From Rhyzopertha dominica (lineage: Eukaryota > Arthropoda > Insecta > Coleoptera > Bostrichidae), in assembly GCA_025024175.1 (NCBI GenBank), contig QCXZ01000001.1, positions 2,852,001 through 2,916,000 of the forward strand: a DNA stretch of 64,000 nucleotides, in the 5' to 3' direction. The notes beneath the pieces were generated by a model. It ran no database searches, was not told the DNA's origin, and was given only the letters and a program-made list of their open reading frames with translations. Position 1 is the stretch's first letter; each line of letters begins with the position of its first letter. Position numbers and translations under genes: made by a program. Shown here in pieces: positions 25,530 to 37,810 of the stretch.

Positions 25530-26545
25530 TTAGCGTTCGATAGTATTAAATTTGGCTTGTTTCTTAACATGTGTGGGAAACTATCGATTGTTATAAATTT
25601 GGTTGACCATTCCATACTATATAGTAAGAAAGTGTTATGAATTCTCTTTCAATCTGTTACTGTCTTTTACATCTTATTTGACCTATAGACAGTTGTTCGT
25701 TTGGTACGGTAACTTAATGTGAATCTTTTTTGTGGCGAAAGTTGGTGCTCCACAAGGATCATATTAACGACCTTTGATGTAACAATATGGTGTCAAGGAA
25801 TCGTCCAGTTTTAAAATATTGACAAGGATTATAAGGTGGTAACTTGAACTACAAAATAAAAAATACTGCTGTCCTGTTTGGAAAAACAGTCATCACACAT
25901 GAAAAATTGACACTCAGTTAAATACTGCAATGCGACTAATCACTGGAACAATTAAGTCAACTCCATTACCTTGGCTTCTCATTCTTTCAAACATTGCAGC
26001 TCCGGAGATTCGCAGGCAGTTTGCTACATATAAAGCTTGGCAAAAATATCAATCAGCTCCCAATGAGTTTCTGATTTCCCGAGATCTGTAAGAGCTACCT
26101 ACAACTCGGCTAACTTCTAGAAAACCTCTGTGGACAGAAGATTTCGTTCGTGCATCTTATACCATTCAAGATGGATGGTGTTCTGTTTGGCAACTTAAGA
26201 AACATGATATATTCAATCAGCAGCTTATAGACGATCCTACGGAAGAGGTAGCAGGAACTGACCTCCCAAGAAGGTCTTGGATCACTCTGAATCGCCTTCG
26301 CACTGGTCATGGGAAATGCAAGTTTTTCCTTAATAAATGGGATTCATCTATCAACCCTTCTTGTGAATGTGGAGATCCCCTCCAGACAATTGGACATATG
26401 GTCAATAGATGCCCCCGTACAGCATGGCCTGGTGGTTTTGCGTCTATCCATCGTGTTGATGAAGGTGTTAAAGACTGGCTTAAGACAATAAAGATCTGAT
26501 TGGAGTTTTTTGAGGTTTTCTTCAATACTCTATCCAGAATAAATA
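25530..26545 (+). pseudogene. Non-LTR retrotransposon C-terminal half, decayed
   Basis: A worn RT box GAPQGS appears near 25744. From about 25930 the protein is mostly readable, with AAMRLITGTIKSTPLPWL, a stop near 26087, then LPRRSWITLNRLRTGHG. The closing CECGDPLQTIGHMVNRCP is a Cys-Cys-His-Cys knuckle found at the end of many jockey-like ORF2 proteins. The frame stops at 26497-26499. A poly(A) signal follows at 26538-26543, then a TACATACATG tail. The catalytic core is largely deleted. It belongs to a different lineage from the elements at 1 and 42929. Confidence 0.78.
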
Positions 26546-29500
26546 CATACATGTATGTATCTATTATGGATAAAGCGCAAATGCGAGATCTCTTATCGTT
26601 GAATGAAAATTTTTTTTCTTTCAACGCTTTTATAAAAGGCGACCATAGTCGCATGAAATTAACAGTACTGTGGAATGTATTAATGATTTTCATAAGAATA
26701 TATATATATAAGGAAAATGCGCTGAAGTTTTTCGGCGAAAATGTTTTTTTTTGTATATACTCGCATCATAGACCATAATGAACTGCATCAACCATCACGC
26801 TACACTTGCTACCCGATTTCTCGTTCTTTCGCATAACCGTGCAACTGAGTTAATCAATTAAGCTGTACGAAATTGATTTCAATTCGGGCTCCATCAGAAA
26901 AATTGCCTAGGTTCTTTCACCTCCGACATTTGACAAAGCCCGGCTATTATTGCCTTTCGACCTGACACTCTATGATTTATTTCAAATTGCGTCCGCGTAT
27001 GAACGCGTGTCTTGGCGGTCCGAAAACGAGTACGAAAAATTAATTTACAACAAAGCACAATAGTAATTTATGTTCTTTGTCTAAAGCACGTAGGTGTGCA
27101 AGTAACAAAGATTGTTTTTTGTGCGCTGCTCTTACCGCCAAATGCGAACGGTTTAATGGACGATCCGTGTAGGTGTTCGGTTAAATTCTGTTACGCTTGA
27201 GCCCTGATGCAGCTAGCGTGCTGTGATACGTGCTTAATTGTTGGGAGGCATCAATCATCACATGTCGAAAAATTGAAATGCGTCTTGGAGGTCCGCTAGT
27301 AAATTTTATTTTACGCGGTTGTGGGTTACGCGCAAATTAAAAATACTTTAGCCACTATGTGTCGTAATAAGTTGGAAATTAAAGGCATTTAATTAATTTG
27401 TTTTCGGCCCAACCGAAGGTTGTTAGATTCTTATGAAACTTCAGTGTTTCCACATATCTCCTCTTAAATTGGTCGATTTTATATGATTTTTATTTTTGTG
27501 AATTTGCGGAATTTTTTCTTCTAGAGTGATAAGACACGTTTCTATCAACGATTAGCTAATTAGATTCTTAATTCTGCAATAATTGCGTTTCAAACCACTC
27601 TCCAAATAAATATGGGTTAATGTCGGAATGATAAAGTAATGAAAAGTGTTGTGTGTCCAGTTATGCTCAGTACAAGCATTTAAAGTATTTAAGAGTTTTC
27701 CTCTCAAAGGTCCTGTTTTTAGCTGTCATTTTTGTGAACCGTCTGCTCAAGCTCTTGTATTTCATGGAGATAAACTAATGCTTTATTTTCCGCACGATAT
27801 TGACGGATTTTTTTTTTTGTAATTTCCCTCCTCCAACGCTTCCTAGCTTCCTGCAATGCATTTATTTATGGTTTTATATCTAAATGATATTTTCTTAAAG
27901 CGCATGCTTCATGTCTAAGCATTCAAATTCGCGTATGCTGATTTCTCGTTTAATCCATTCTAAGCTAGTCACTACGCTTTTATCAAACGTCCTATAAATG
28001 AAAAACCTGATTTCCCTAATTTTATTATCGCTGAAATCGACCAAACTTTTGGGTTCTCTAATACACCAAAGAAGATCATCTTCACTGGTGCTGACTATTT
28101 TTGTTGTTGTTGCCTTGCTGGTTACTTTTAACGCACTCCTTGTTCCGTTCGCTAAGAAAAATTGTACACGTTTCTATAACAATCTTAGTTTCAGGCAATA
28201 AATGATGCTTAACTCTTTTGGTCGAGGGCGAATAATCAGAAAAACTCAGTCACCAGATATTAGACTGTTCCAATAAAACTGATATTAATTGTTCATACAG
28301 CAAACATTGCAAAACAAATCGCTTACCTCTAGCATCTTCGGAATTAACTGTAAACCAGCTAAAGTGTAATCAAAAAACAATGTCCATACTAGTACCTATA
28401 TCGTTTTATGGTTTATAATGTTTATTCGAACAAAACGTCAAATTAGGAAGTACTTTAATACAACAATTGACAAAATTGTAGAGAATGCAGGAAAAGGTAA
28501 TAGTCTACCATTTAAAAAAAAAACTGCAGTAGTTCACCTTAAACACATTTAGAAAAATGAAGTTAAAATTTAGTCTATTTATTGCCAATTAAAAATTATT
28601 CCCCAAAGTGAGGGTAAGCAACATCGCACGACTATTTCTAAGCTACTAAATGAGATGACTTATTTTAAGCACTGCAATGGATAAATCGAGACAATAAATC
28701 GTATTTTGAGAGTACAGCAATCATCACCACCTTATACATATAATATTTAGCATTTTTCTATCTATCTGGAGATTCTTCAGACAAAGCACTGTAAATAGTA
28801 CCAATGCCTCCTAGCGGCAAGTGCAACACTGGGGGTAGAGTTATTTTTTAAATTTATGTAGGTATTAACCGATGAAGGAGTAACAGTACGTGGTTAAATA
28901 CAGGTAAATAAAAATTTTAGATCCGTTCGTTACTACTTGAAAATATCCATGTTTCATAATTTTTAGCTTTCGTTTCAAAAATTCTTATTGTACCATTATT
29001 GAATAAATGGTACTTCTCAATACTGCACCAAGTGAATGAATACATGAAGCTATATATTCTTGTAGATATGCTAGTAACTTTTGAATTGCAACATACAACA
29101 GCAACGCCAAATATAAATACAAAGTTGTTTGGTTTAATAAAATTGGGAGCCAAAACCTACAAACTATATCACTAGAAACACACAACATATATGGTTGTTC
29201 CACAATTTTTTTACGTTAGTATAATTTTCTTGAACAATCGTTATCAAGAATACCAATTTTGTCAATATTTTGATAGAGCTGCTTGGTTTTGTTCTGAATG
29301 AACATTTTGGAGTTCATATTCTTGATATTCATACATATTTTCAAGGATCATGTGTCATCATGTGCTCAGATTCAGACGAAACCGTTAAAACTTTTACAGT
29401 TTACAACTGATTTTTGCCTTTTTTCCAACTGGTTGGAGTTTTGGCTAGCTTTTTTTTTGAAGAATACGTCGACGTCAAGGTAAAATGTATATTGTTTTTT

Positions 29501-31085
29501 AAGAACATTAAACTTCCTCACTGTGGATGTTCCATGTTGTTGCTCTGAAGCCAGTTTAGCTCTTGTAAATTTAGAGAAAATTGGATTTTTGAGAATGAAG
29601 AGGCGAATAATTTTGCAATACTTTAGGCAAAACCACAACCCTTTTGATGTCTTCTAGTTGTAGACAAATCGCTCTTGTCGTTTTGAACTTCACCTATTCT
29701 TCTCATCAATAATGTAGAAGCTAATTTATCTTGCGTCTGCAAAAAAACTGTTGTAATATAGGTAGCATTCAATTTTTTTCTTGCTCTTTGAACTATGATA
29801 AGTTTGTCTTGGATCAATTGCACCCAAACAATAAGTGCATATTTTGGTTTTGGCTTACGCGATCATTACACCTGAAAAAACTAACAAAATAATTTCTGTT
29901 CTTGAGTACCAACTATGTAATTACATTTTCTTATCAAAAGAAACCTAAACCCGAATGAAATACCTAGTGAAATGAGTTTTATTTTCCATATTGCTGAACC
30001 GCTAATCTGTAAGTTAATTTCTTATGAAATATTTCCTTAAAAACCTTTTACATTTGTAAAAAAAACCAACACTGCGGCAGCGTATTCAACTTGTGATTTT
30101 TTATAATGCCAAATTTCTATATTAAGTAAATACTGACATTTGATGTGAAAAACTGTTTTATATTTAAAACGTCAACACAAACTGTCAAAAATGTTGAATT
30201 TGCAGGAAAACTGTTGATCGTGTAAGTATCTTGTTTCATCCAAATATGCTTTAATATTTTCGAAAAGTTATTCTATTGATGAAAACGCAAAATACGATTA
30301 TTGAGATTGCGAATGATTATCTGCAACTATGTTGCTTGATCTGGAGAAATATTAGCGACATTAGTATTACATGACCAAATACCTAATTAGATTTAAAAGT
30401 GCAGTAAAAAACAAGTCAGGTTTTTTTGCTCAAAGTATCAGCTCCATTGCCCTAGTTGAAGTACATTGGTAGCGACATTTAATATTTCTTAAGTACTTGT
30501 TATGTTACAAGTAGAGCATAATTTCCTTGTATATGATGTAGTCGTGACCTGTATTTTCAATGAGCATCGTTCTCATAACCTTTCGATGTGTGGATCATAA
30601 TACCCACGAACTTATTGTGGTACAAACTCGAAAGTACAAAGAAGTTGTGTAATTACCTCTTATCCCCTTCAGGGTTGTAAAAATCATTAGTCATCAATTG
30701 TTCGGTTAAATGTTAAAACCATTTAAAAAGTACTTACTGTTCAATTAACAATGCGCCACTTCGTATAATGAAGACGCATGGGCGATCCTTTTTTAAGAGC
30801 AAGTTAACGGCGATCTCTTTTTGACCTTTCTCCTTCTAAACTTTAAACAGTCAAAGTCTAGCAACTAATTCCCGTTTATGACGCCGACAGTTTCTAATTT
30901 CCTGCAGGTCGTTTAACCAACAAAAATAAATTAGAATCTATAACCACGTCGGGGCGGACAAAGCTTTTTAGCGTCGGTAAATCTAAAATGCAAGTCTGTC
31001 AAAGGCAATTAAAATTTACAGTCCCATAACGTAAAAGCTCTTTTTCTGCAAACCGACCTTGACAACGTCTTCAAGGAGCAAAGCA
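26546..31085. other. Mostly AT-rich non-coding DNA
   Basis: A modest CpG rise lies at 26800-27350. On the minus strand a 21-nt segment (28327-28347) sits between a TTTACAG acceptor-like site and a GAG|GTAAGC donor-like site. I note it but do not call an exon. Nothing else is recognisable. Confidence 0.4.
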
Positions 31086-31089
31086 TCGG

Positions 31090-31330
31090 ATACATAAAAT
31101 GTGCCACCAAAAAAGGGAAACAGGGCAAAAAGACCGAGCGCGCCGCATTGTTTAGCGTCTGGACCATATATAGGTCGACTTGGTTATATAAGCAGGGATT
31201 TTGTTCCTTTTTCTCTTGGTTTTTCTCAACCGGCCACATGTCTGACTGGCAAAATGGCAGCTGCTACGCAGCCAGCACGTGCTCCTATATAGGTGAACGG
31301 GTTTTGGGCCTCCTCTCGTGACTGCCCTAC
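31090..31330 (+). promoter_or_regulatory. Possible TATA-type promoter in a CpG-richer block
   Basis: TATATAAG at 31185-31192 is a good TATA box, with a pyrimidine-rich stretch 20-35 bp downstream. About 65 bp further on, CAAAATGGC (ATG near 31255) fits the insect translation-start context, but the frame closes after 12 codons at TAG, just before a GTGAAC donor-like site. The block also has CCATATATAGG and CACGTG motifs. It could be a real promoter with a short upstream frame, but no downstream gene is identified. Confidence 0.25.
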
Positions 31331-32116
31331 CGAAAATATTTCTAATTATATGGGCCAGAAGCGGGACGATTTCTGTTTTAATATTGGGGTAGGTATAATA
31401 CGGTTTTAATATGCCGTGTTTGCTTATTAGGGGCTTCGGCTGACGCTATTTGCATGCAGAGGGATATGCAGCTTTATAATTGCCGGCGGCATCTTTAGCG
31501 CAGTACCTGGTTTTCGCGAAGCTACAAATTAGGCTAGCTGTCTGTCATAACTACTCGAGGAAAATATCCCAAAAAATGTATTTTAGTTACCCATAGGCCC
31601 ATGCACAAGTTCAGAAAAATCTGTCGAACAGAACCTGAAATATCCTGCTGGTTCCGTACTTCGTAGCGACCCTGTATATGTTCGGCAATAGTCTTTATAG
31701 CAGCTATCTACGTTTCTTTGGAATATTACAAAAATATTGTATGAGATTTGATGATTGGGGTAGTTTTGTATATTGTCTTAACTGTGAGCTTAGAATTCAG
31801 AAAAATGTTCTGGTGTAGTGTGATATTTTCACTAGGTAAGATTCAATGTAAGTTCGTAAATCGACAACTACATTACTTTAAATTAGTTTGTTCTTGCTGC
31901 GCATATCACCAAGGCTTTTACCAGCTTTGAGGAATGCGATTAAGTTTCTCCTCTACCCTAAATTGATAGATTTGCTTTTTTGAAAATGTGTTCTCTATAC
32001 TTAATACTTTTTATTTCCGGTTTAGAGAAAACTAAAGTTTTTCAAACCTGTAAAAGGGGTAATACAATGACGTATTACCTAAACAGTAAACTTTTTTCCT
32101 GTTTTCTCAATTTCAG

Positions 32117-32167
32117 GAAAGTAATTTACGGTAACCTTGAAGAGAGCACAATTTGTTTATTTTGAGC
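32117..32167 (+). other. Possible small exon
   Basis: A strong acceptor-like tract (TTCCTGTTTTCTCAATTTCAG) ends at 32116 and a GTAAGT donor-like site begins at 32168, enclosing 51 nt. One frame reads KVIYGNLEESTICLF and then stops. Chance is a serious alternative in AT-rich DNA. Confidence 0.18.
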
Positions 32168-32292
32168 GTAAGTATCGGAAACTTCGCATTTACTAATCTA
32201 AGATAGAACATCGACCGTGCAACAAGTGACTCGTACGTGGCTTTCTTATTTAATTATTGTGTTTAATACATGTTTATTGCATTTTATTTCAG

Positions 32293-32328
32293 GAATCCTC
32301 GCCAACTTTGACGCTCATATCGTCAAAG
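32293..32328 (+). other. Possible 36-nt microexon
   Basis: The segment is bounded by TTGCATTTTATTTCAG on the left and AAAG|GTAAGC on the right. It is exactly 12 codons and open in two phases (ESSPTLTLISSK or ILANFDAHIVK). The splice signals on both sides are close to consensus and the composition is unlike the flanks. No gene is identified on either side. Confidence 0.27.
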
Positions 32329-32334
32329 GTAAGC

Positions 32335-32868
32335 AGGCCATGCGACCGCAACGTTGTCAACCAAAGGTGTGTGTAAATTGTCGGCTATAATTGTATACCT
32401 CCTACGTAGCGCTTCTACAGTAACAAAAAGTTTAATGAGCATGACCTGCACGGTTGCTGAATTTTGAACTAGAATTATTGTTAGAAAATAGGGAAATCGT
32501 AGATTATTCTGTTGTGACTGTTGAAGTATCATATGATCTCGGGACTACGCTCATTAATATGGAAATATTTACCTTATTCTGAACAGGGCAATTGATAAAA
32601 TATTTCCTGACGTCTACATTTATATGTATAATTGATGCTAGCTACTGGAATGATTGAAGTAATGCGAATAGGTTAAAATCGGTATAATAGCCCACTACTT
32701 ATCTATTTATATTTTGCTTGAGAAAAATTATATACCTTATTGTTTCGTAGATTTATTTGTTAGAAGAATTTGCTAATTCCTTCTGCATTACGTATACACT
32801 TCATGCCATCAAAATTTCACCTACCTTGTAGTGTTAACCATAATCTTTTTAGCAAAACAATTAGGTAT
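32335..32868. other. Non-coding DNA
   Basis: Nothing recognised before the TA target site of mariner copy 2. Confidence 0.45.
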
Positions 32869-32869
32869 A

Positions 32870-33205
32870 CCGGGTGATTTTTTGAAAACTTCACACCTTA
32901 AATAACCTTAAATATAGCAAAAATTTAAAAATTTGCAAAAACAGGTAAACTTTTGTTTGTAGGGGGACAACTTTTGAGATAAGTTTTTAGTGGATAACGC
33001 TTACTCCCTGAGCAGGGTAGACACCCCTTTAAAAATTTTAAATGGAACTATCCATCTTGTGATACATCATTTGAAAGCTTATTTCACAAAGAGTCTGGCC
33101 ATGTAATTAGTTTTACCACGTTTAACCTATTGACGGGGTAATAAATTAATAGTGCCTACGAAACAGGTTGCTTATTAAATTGAATATTTTGGACTCTTTT
33201 CAACA
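32870..33205 (+). repeat. Left long terminal inverted repeat of mariner copy 2
   Basis: Nearly identical to 3032-3365 and inverted at about 34385-34717. Complete to its outermost base. Confidence 0.82.
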
Positions 33206-33337
33206 AAACGTATTTTATTTTAGAGCGGAAATAAAATCTGTCCTTACGAGAACCCAAAATTTAAACAAACAACTTGTAAAAAATATGACACTTAAAAAAA
33301 ACTCCCAGAATACTGAAAATTTTCTTTTAACATTATT

Positions 33338-34088
33338 TTAACCCCATAGAAAGAAATCTAAATAAGTCAAATCGGGTGATCGTGGCGGCCATTCAATTGT
33401 TCCACGCCTACCAATCCAGTGAAGAGGAAATCTGTGATTTAACCAATTTCGCACATTAATGGCGTAATGCGGTGGGGCTCCATCATGTTGGTAAAACAAT
33501 TCGTATTCATCCAACATTGGATTTCCTTCAGGGTCACGTTGGTTTTCTAATTGCTCTGTGATTTTCGTCACTCCAGTACCTGACGTTATGTTTATTTACA
33601 GAGCCGTTCAAAAACAAATTGCATTCATCACTGAAGCAGATATTTTTTATTAGATTTGGATTTACTATAATCTTTTCTGTCATAATTTCGCAAAATTGCA
33701 GTCTTCTATCGAAGTCATCTTTGCCGAATTCCTGGAGAGTTTTCATCTTATAGGGATGGAATTTGTGCAGTTTTNTAACTTTCCTTACAGATGAATAAGA
33801 AAGTCCAGTGGCTGTAGAAACGTTACGCAAAGAGCTAGTTGGATCCATTGCAAAATGACGAAGTACTTCGAGTTGGGCCATTTCATCAACGACTCTATTC
33901 CCTGCCCTTTTTTTGTTTACTACAGATCCAGTGTCTTGAAATCTCTGCACGAGATCGAGAATGTACCTAGCGTCAACATTTTTATCGGGGTGCCGTTCGT
34001 TAAACACCCTTGCTGACGCACGAGCACAGCTATGCTCAGCACCGTAAATAAAAATTATTTCTACCCTTTCAGCAGTTGAATAAACCAT
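33338..34088 (-). pseudogene. Mariner-like transposase with two internal deletions
   Basis: The same enzyme as at 3613-4697, starting at the ATG at 34088. The helix-turn-helix and the FSDE catalytic region are intact, and the T tract that breaks copy 1 is open here (ECNLFLNG). Relative to copy 1 it lacks 158 bp between YWSDEN and ITEQLENQ (junction near 33564), which shifts the frame. It also lacks about 290 bp covering the C-terminus beyond LDFFLWG (junction near 33340). The second and third Asp regions (QHDGAPPH, RSPDLT) survive in the second frame. One N lies at 33775. It cannot make a functional protein. Confidence 0.87.
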
Positions 34089-34384
34089 TATCACTTGGAC
34101 TCTCACTTTAAAATTTCACGCGATTTATAAAAAGGAATGTGAACAAAAAGATGGTCGTGCCAAAGAAGTAGCCAAAAAGTTGAAACAAAAAATTGGAAAC
34201 ACAAAGTAGATAATTATTTAGCCAATTCAGTATAAACTGTCGAGTTGCAATATCAAGTAATGTCGAAAGAAAATTTTAAGTATTTTTGGCATTTTGCTTA
34301 GGTGTAACAATTATTTTTTAACAAGATTTTTTTAGGCTTAAGTAAGGACAATTTTTATTGTAACTGCAAGACAATAAATTTTGT

Positions 34385-34717
34385 TAAAAAAAGTCCAAAA
34401 TATTCCATTTTATAAGCCACTTGCTACAATGCACTTTTTGACCCACTACCCCGTCAATGGGTAAAAAATAGTAAAACTAATTACATGGCAAGACTCCTTG
34501 TGTAATAAGCTTTTAAATGATGTATCGTAAGATGGGTAGTTTCGTTTAAAATTTTTGAAGGGGTATCTACCCCGCTAAGAGGGTAAGCGCTATCGATTAA
34601 AAACTTATCTCAAAAGTTATCCCCCTACAAACAAAAGTTTACCTGTTTTTGCAAAATTTTAAATTTTTCCTCTATTTAAAGTTATTTAAGGTGTGAAGTT
34701 TTCAAAAAATCACCTGG
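34385..34717 (-). repeat. Right long terminal inverted repeat of mariner copy 2
   Basis: Supplies the terminal ~80 bp missing from copy 1. The outer 30 bp differ from the left end at only one position by my reading. Confidence 0.82.
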
Positions 34718-34719
34718 TA

Positions 34720-35460
34720 TAATCATCTCCTGCATCTGGCCATTCCATTGGAGGTAATCCTTCACAAATTTATTGAAGATCTTTTTTTCCTAGGTTAGCT
34801 TATCAGAAGCTATTCTTATGCTAGTGACTATATCGATTACTACGAAAAAAGAACGAGTCGTTCTAGAATTTAAACGCAGTACACTCCACTGACTACATTT
34901 GTATTGTCCGTTTCACTTGGCAGCTCCTGCTCCAATGGAGCGATTAATCCATCTATTTTTTTAATTACCATCGGACTGATTAAAACGTAAACGTGTTCTG
35001 AAACAAGAAAATTGGACGCCATTTTTTGTGTCGCTTGTCAGTACGGCTAATAACTTATTACGCCTATATTTAACACCAAAATCAAATTGGTAGGCCTCTC
35101 ATAAACGCTCTGTCCTGCATATTTCATAACTGGTTATAAACAGTAATTGACTCTAGCAACTTAACATGGCAGGCAATCAATACTTGAACAATGAGCCCAG
35201 ACAAATAGGGTTCCGTTGCTCGAATGCGTTAAACAATGTGGCCAAATTACTCTTCTTCTTTGTAAAAGGCGGTAATGGCTAGCAATTCTCCAAGGAACTT
35301 AGATGGGGTCAAACAAAATGTTATTGGCCTGCTATCCGCGTTAAATTATGAGTATAAACAACGCATAGTAGACGGTTTTACTTTTTCCCATCTACCTGGT
35401 GGTTCAATAGTAATAATACACCTTATTAATTAGCACAAGGCTAGTATTTGATACATTGGA
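34720..35460. other. Non-coding DNA
   Basis: Nothing recognised between mariner copy 2 and the 3' end of the minus-strand retrotransposon. Confidence 0.45.
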
Positions 35461-35461
35461 A

Positions 35462-37810
35462 AATAACATATATTAATTTATTTAATGTTCAACATGAATA
35501 CACACAACAAACAACCCAAAACAAATTAAACAATATTCGCACGCTACCCAGTGCCCGTAATATAAACCAGCAACTGTGATTTGAAGCATCTAAGAGATCT
35601 AACATGAAGTGGCAATGAATTGTATTTTATAAAACCTTTAAAAAATAGAGATTTAGAGGCAGTTGCGTAAGTTCTATTCACAAAAATATCACCAGCATTT
35701 CGAGTTTCATACTGATGAACATCATGTGCCTTAACTATCATTTTTGTTAGGTAAGGTGGCATGAGATTATTTATTATTTTATATATACATATATAGACCA
35801 TCGTAAGATACATCACCCTATCCGTAATATTCAACCACTGTAGAGCAATCAACATAGTCCTAATCGGTGTGAGCCTGGCACACTTTAGAATAATTCTCAT
35901 TGCACGATTTTGAAGTTTTTGCAAGCAAGACATCTTGTTAAGGTTGAACTGGAACACTATCGACGCATAGTATTCAAAATGAGGTTGTATAATAATTTTA
36001 TATACTCTAATGGTCGTTTCCATAGAGAGGAATTTACCCACTCTTGATAAAAAGAACAACTTTTTAGATATTTTCTTTTGCATGTAGTTAAAGTGCGCAT
36101 CAAACGATAACAAGCAGTCAATTGTGAGACCTAGGTATTTATATATCCTTACAATATCAATTCTGCAATTGCAAGTATGCAAATCTATTTTATCTAAATC
36201 TAAAAATTTATATTTCTATTTAGTAGTCACAATCATACACTTAGTCTTTGATACATTAAGCTTTAATCTATTTGAAGCTAGATACTGCTCTACCTTTGCA
36301 AGAGTTTTATTCATTTTTGCTATTGCTACATCTAAATTACAATCACTTTCAACAAGTAATGTATCATCTGCAAATAAATTTACAAAATCACAACCAACAA
36401 ACAAATCAATATCATTAATATATAATGTAAACAACAGAGGCCCTATCACACTCCCCTGAGGTACCCCACATTCACTCACCGCCTCTTCCGAAACTATGTC
36501 CCCAATCCTGACTCTGTTTTCTACTACTTAAATAATTAGCCAACCACTCGTGCATCTTTCCCTGAAAACCATATTGAAATAATTTTCTGAGCAATATCGA
36601 CCCGTCAGTTGTCTCAAAAGCTCGCTTCAAATCGAGAAAAACACAAACAATATACTTATTAGTGCTAATATCGGCATAAAATTTACTGAGAGTCAACTGG
36701 AGAACACTCTCACAAGAGTGATTTTGCTTAAATCCGGATTGATAAGGCAACAATATTTCATATTTTTCTACGTGCTGTAAGAGTTGTCTGTAAACTACCA
36801 TTTCCAATATCTTCTCAACAACAGGCAAAGTATTAATTGGTCCAAATTCGCTGCACTCAATAGTGTTTGCCACCTTTGGTATAGGAAATATAGTACTAAT
36901 TTTAATGAAGTTGGGCATACAAGCACCAGACAGTGAAGTGTTAATGAAATTCAAAATAACATGACCTATAGTTTGAAATATTCTTTTTAGGATTCTAGAG
37001 TTAGTGCAATCATTTACATTGAATTTATTATCCGGACTACTAACTATTTTCCTTAGTTGACTCATGTCCACTCGGCTGAATTCTGATAAATTTGGATACA
37101 TATTGCTGTTTTTAAATTGACATGAATCATTGTAATCTATATCACTGACAATTGAACCAATACCTTCTATAAAATAATTATTGAACCTATTCGCAATCTC
37201 CACAGTATCTCTTACCAAAATCATATGATCATCACAGTAGAAACGAACACAACTATAGTCACACTGATTTTTTGTATTTACAAGTTTTTTAAATGTTTTC
37301 CACATCATACTGGAGTTATCCTTAAAACAATCAATTTTTTTGTGGTAGTAACGTCGCTTTTTCTCCCTAAGTAAACCTACAAACTCATTCCGCTTTGATT
37401 TATACAGCTGCCAACTGGGCACCCTGTTTTGCTGGTTACTACTCCTAAATGTTTTATATGCAATGTCCCGTTCCCTAATTTTGTTTTTAACATCACTATC
37501 AAACCAAGGTAACCCATTTTTATATTAAAAGTAATAATCGGTGCAAGTGCATTGACCACTTCTTCACAGTTTTTTATAAATTCCAAGTACAGATTATCTA
37601 CATCAACGGAGTTCAAAGACCATTTACACATTTGAAGTTGGCTTGCTATCATATCAAGATTATATTCATTCATTATACGAACTTTTTTAACTAGGTTGTT
37701 CAATTTTAGTGTTGAGTGACAAGTACTTACAGAAATGATATAATGGTCAGTGATTCTCGGAACAGAATGCACCCTTGTCTTAACATATTCAATAGTTGGT
37801 GAATGGCCTA
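35462..37810 (-). pseudogene. Jockey-like non-LTR retrotransposon ORF2, 5'-truncated and broken
   Basis: Reading down the minus strand, the end of the endonuclease (ITDHYIISVS, near 37755) is followed by the linker, with KIRERD..YK in a shifted frame near 37480. The RT then reads LLPYQSGFKQNHSCESVLQL (about 36745), FLDLKRAFETTD (motif A, about 36625), CGVPQGSVIGPLLFTLYIND (about 36440) and FADDTLLV (about 36370). The C-terminal domain follows (IIQPHFEYYAS, LQNRAMRIILKCAR). There are frameshifts near 37540 and 36520 and a stop at 36216-36218. The coding frame ends at 35544. AT-rich sequence with an inverted AATAAA near 35478 probably marks the 3' end. The FADDT box separates it from the YADDA element at 42929. 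Confidence 0.85.

Larger units (their letters stand above)
32870..34717 (-). mobile_element. Mariner-like DNA transposon, copy 2 (both ends, internally deleted)
   Basis: Ends CCGGGTGATTTTTTGAAAAC and its inverted partner finishing CACCTGG at 34717 are flanked by TA on both sides (32868-32869 and 34718-34719). This is the duplicated target typical of Tc1/mariner. The 1848-bp copy has the same inverted repeats as copy 1 and lacks two internal segments found in it. With intact ends but no working enzyme it is non-autonomous, though it could be mobilised by an enzyme from elsewhere. Confidence 0.9.

Noticed and set aside
26307..26693. 128-codon minus-strand open frame
   Set aside because: Most of it is antisense to the clearly readable retrotransposon C-terminus ending at 26499.
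28327..28347. 21-nt minus-strand microexon between TTTACAG and GTAAGC
   Set aside because: Too short to support alone. Similar pairs of splice-like signals are expected by chance in 64 kb of AT-rich DNA.
29372..29638. 88-codon minus-strand frame
   Set aside because: Low-complexity Lys/Phe/Asn composition typical of AT-rich noise.
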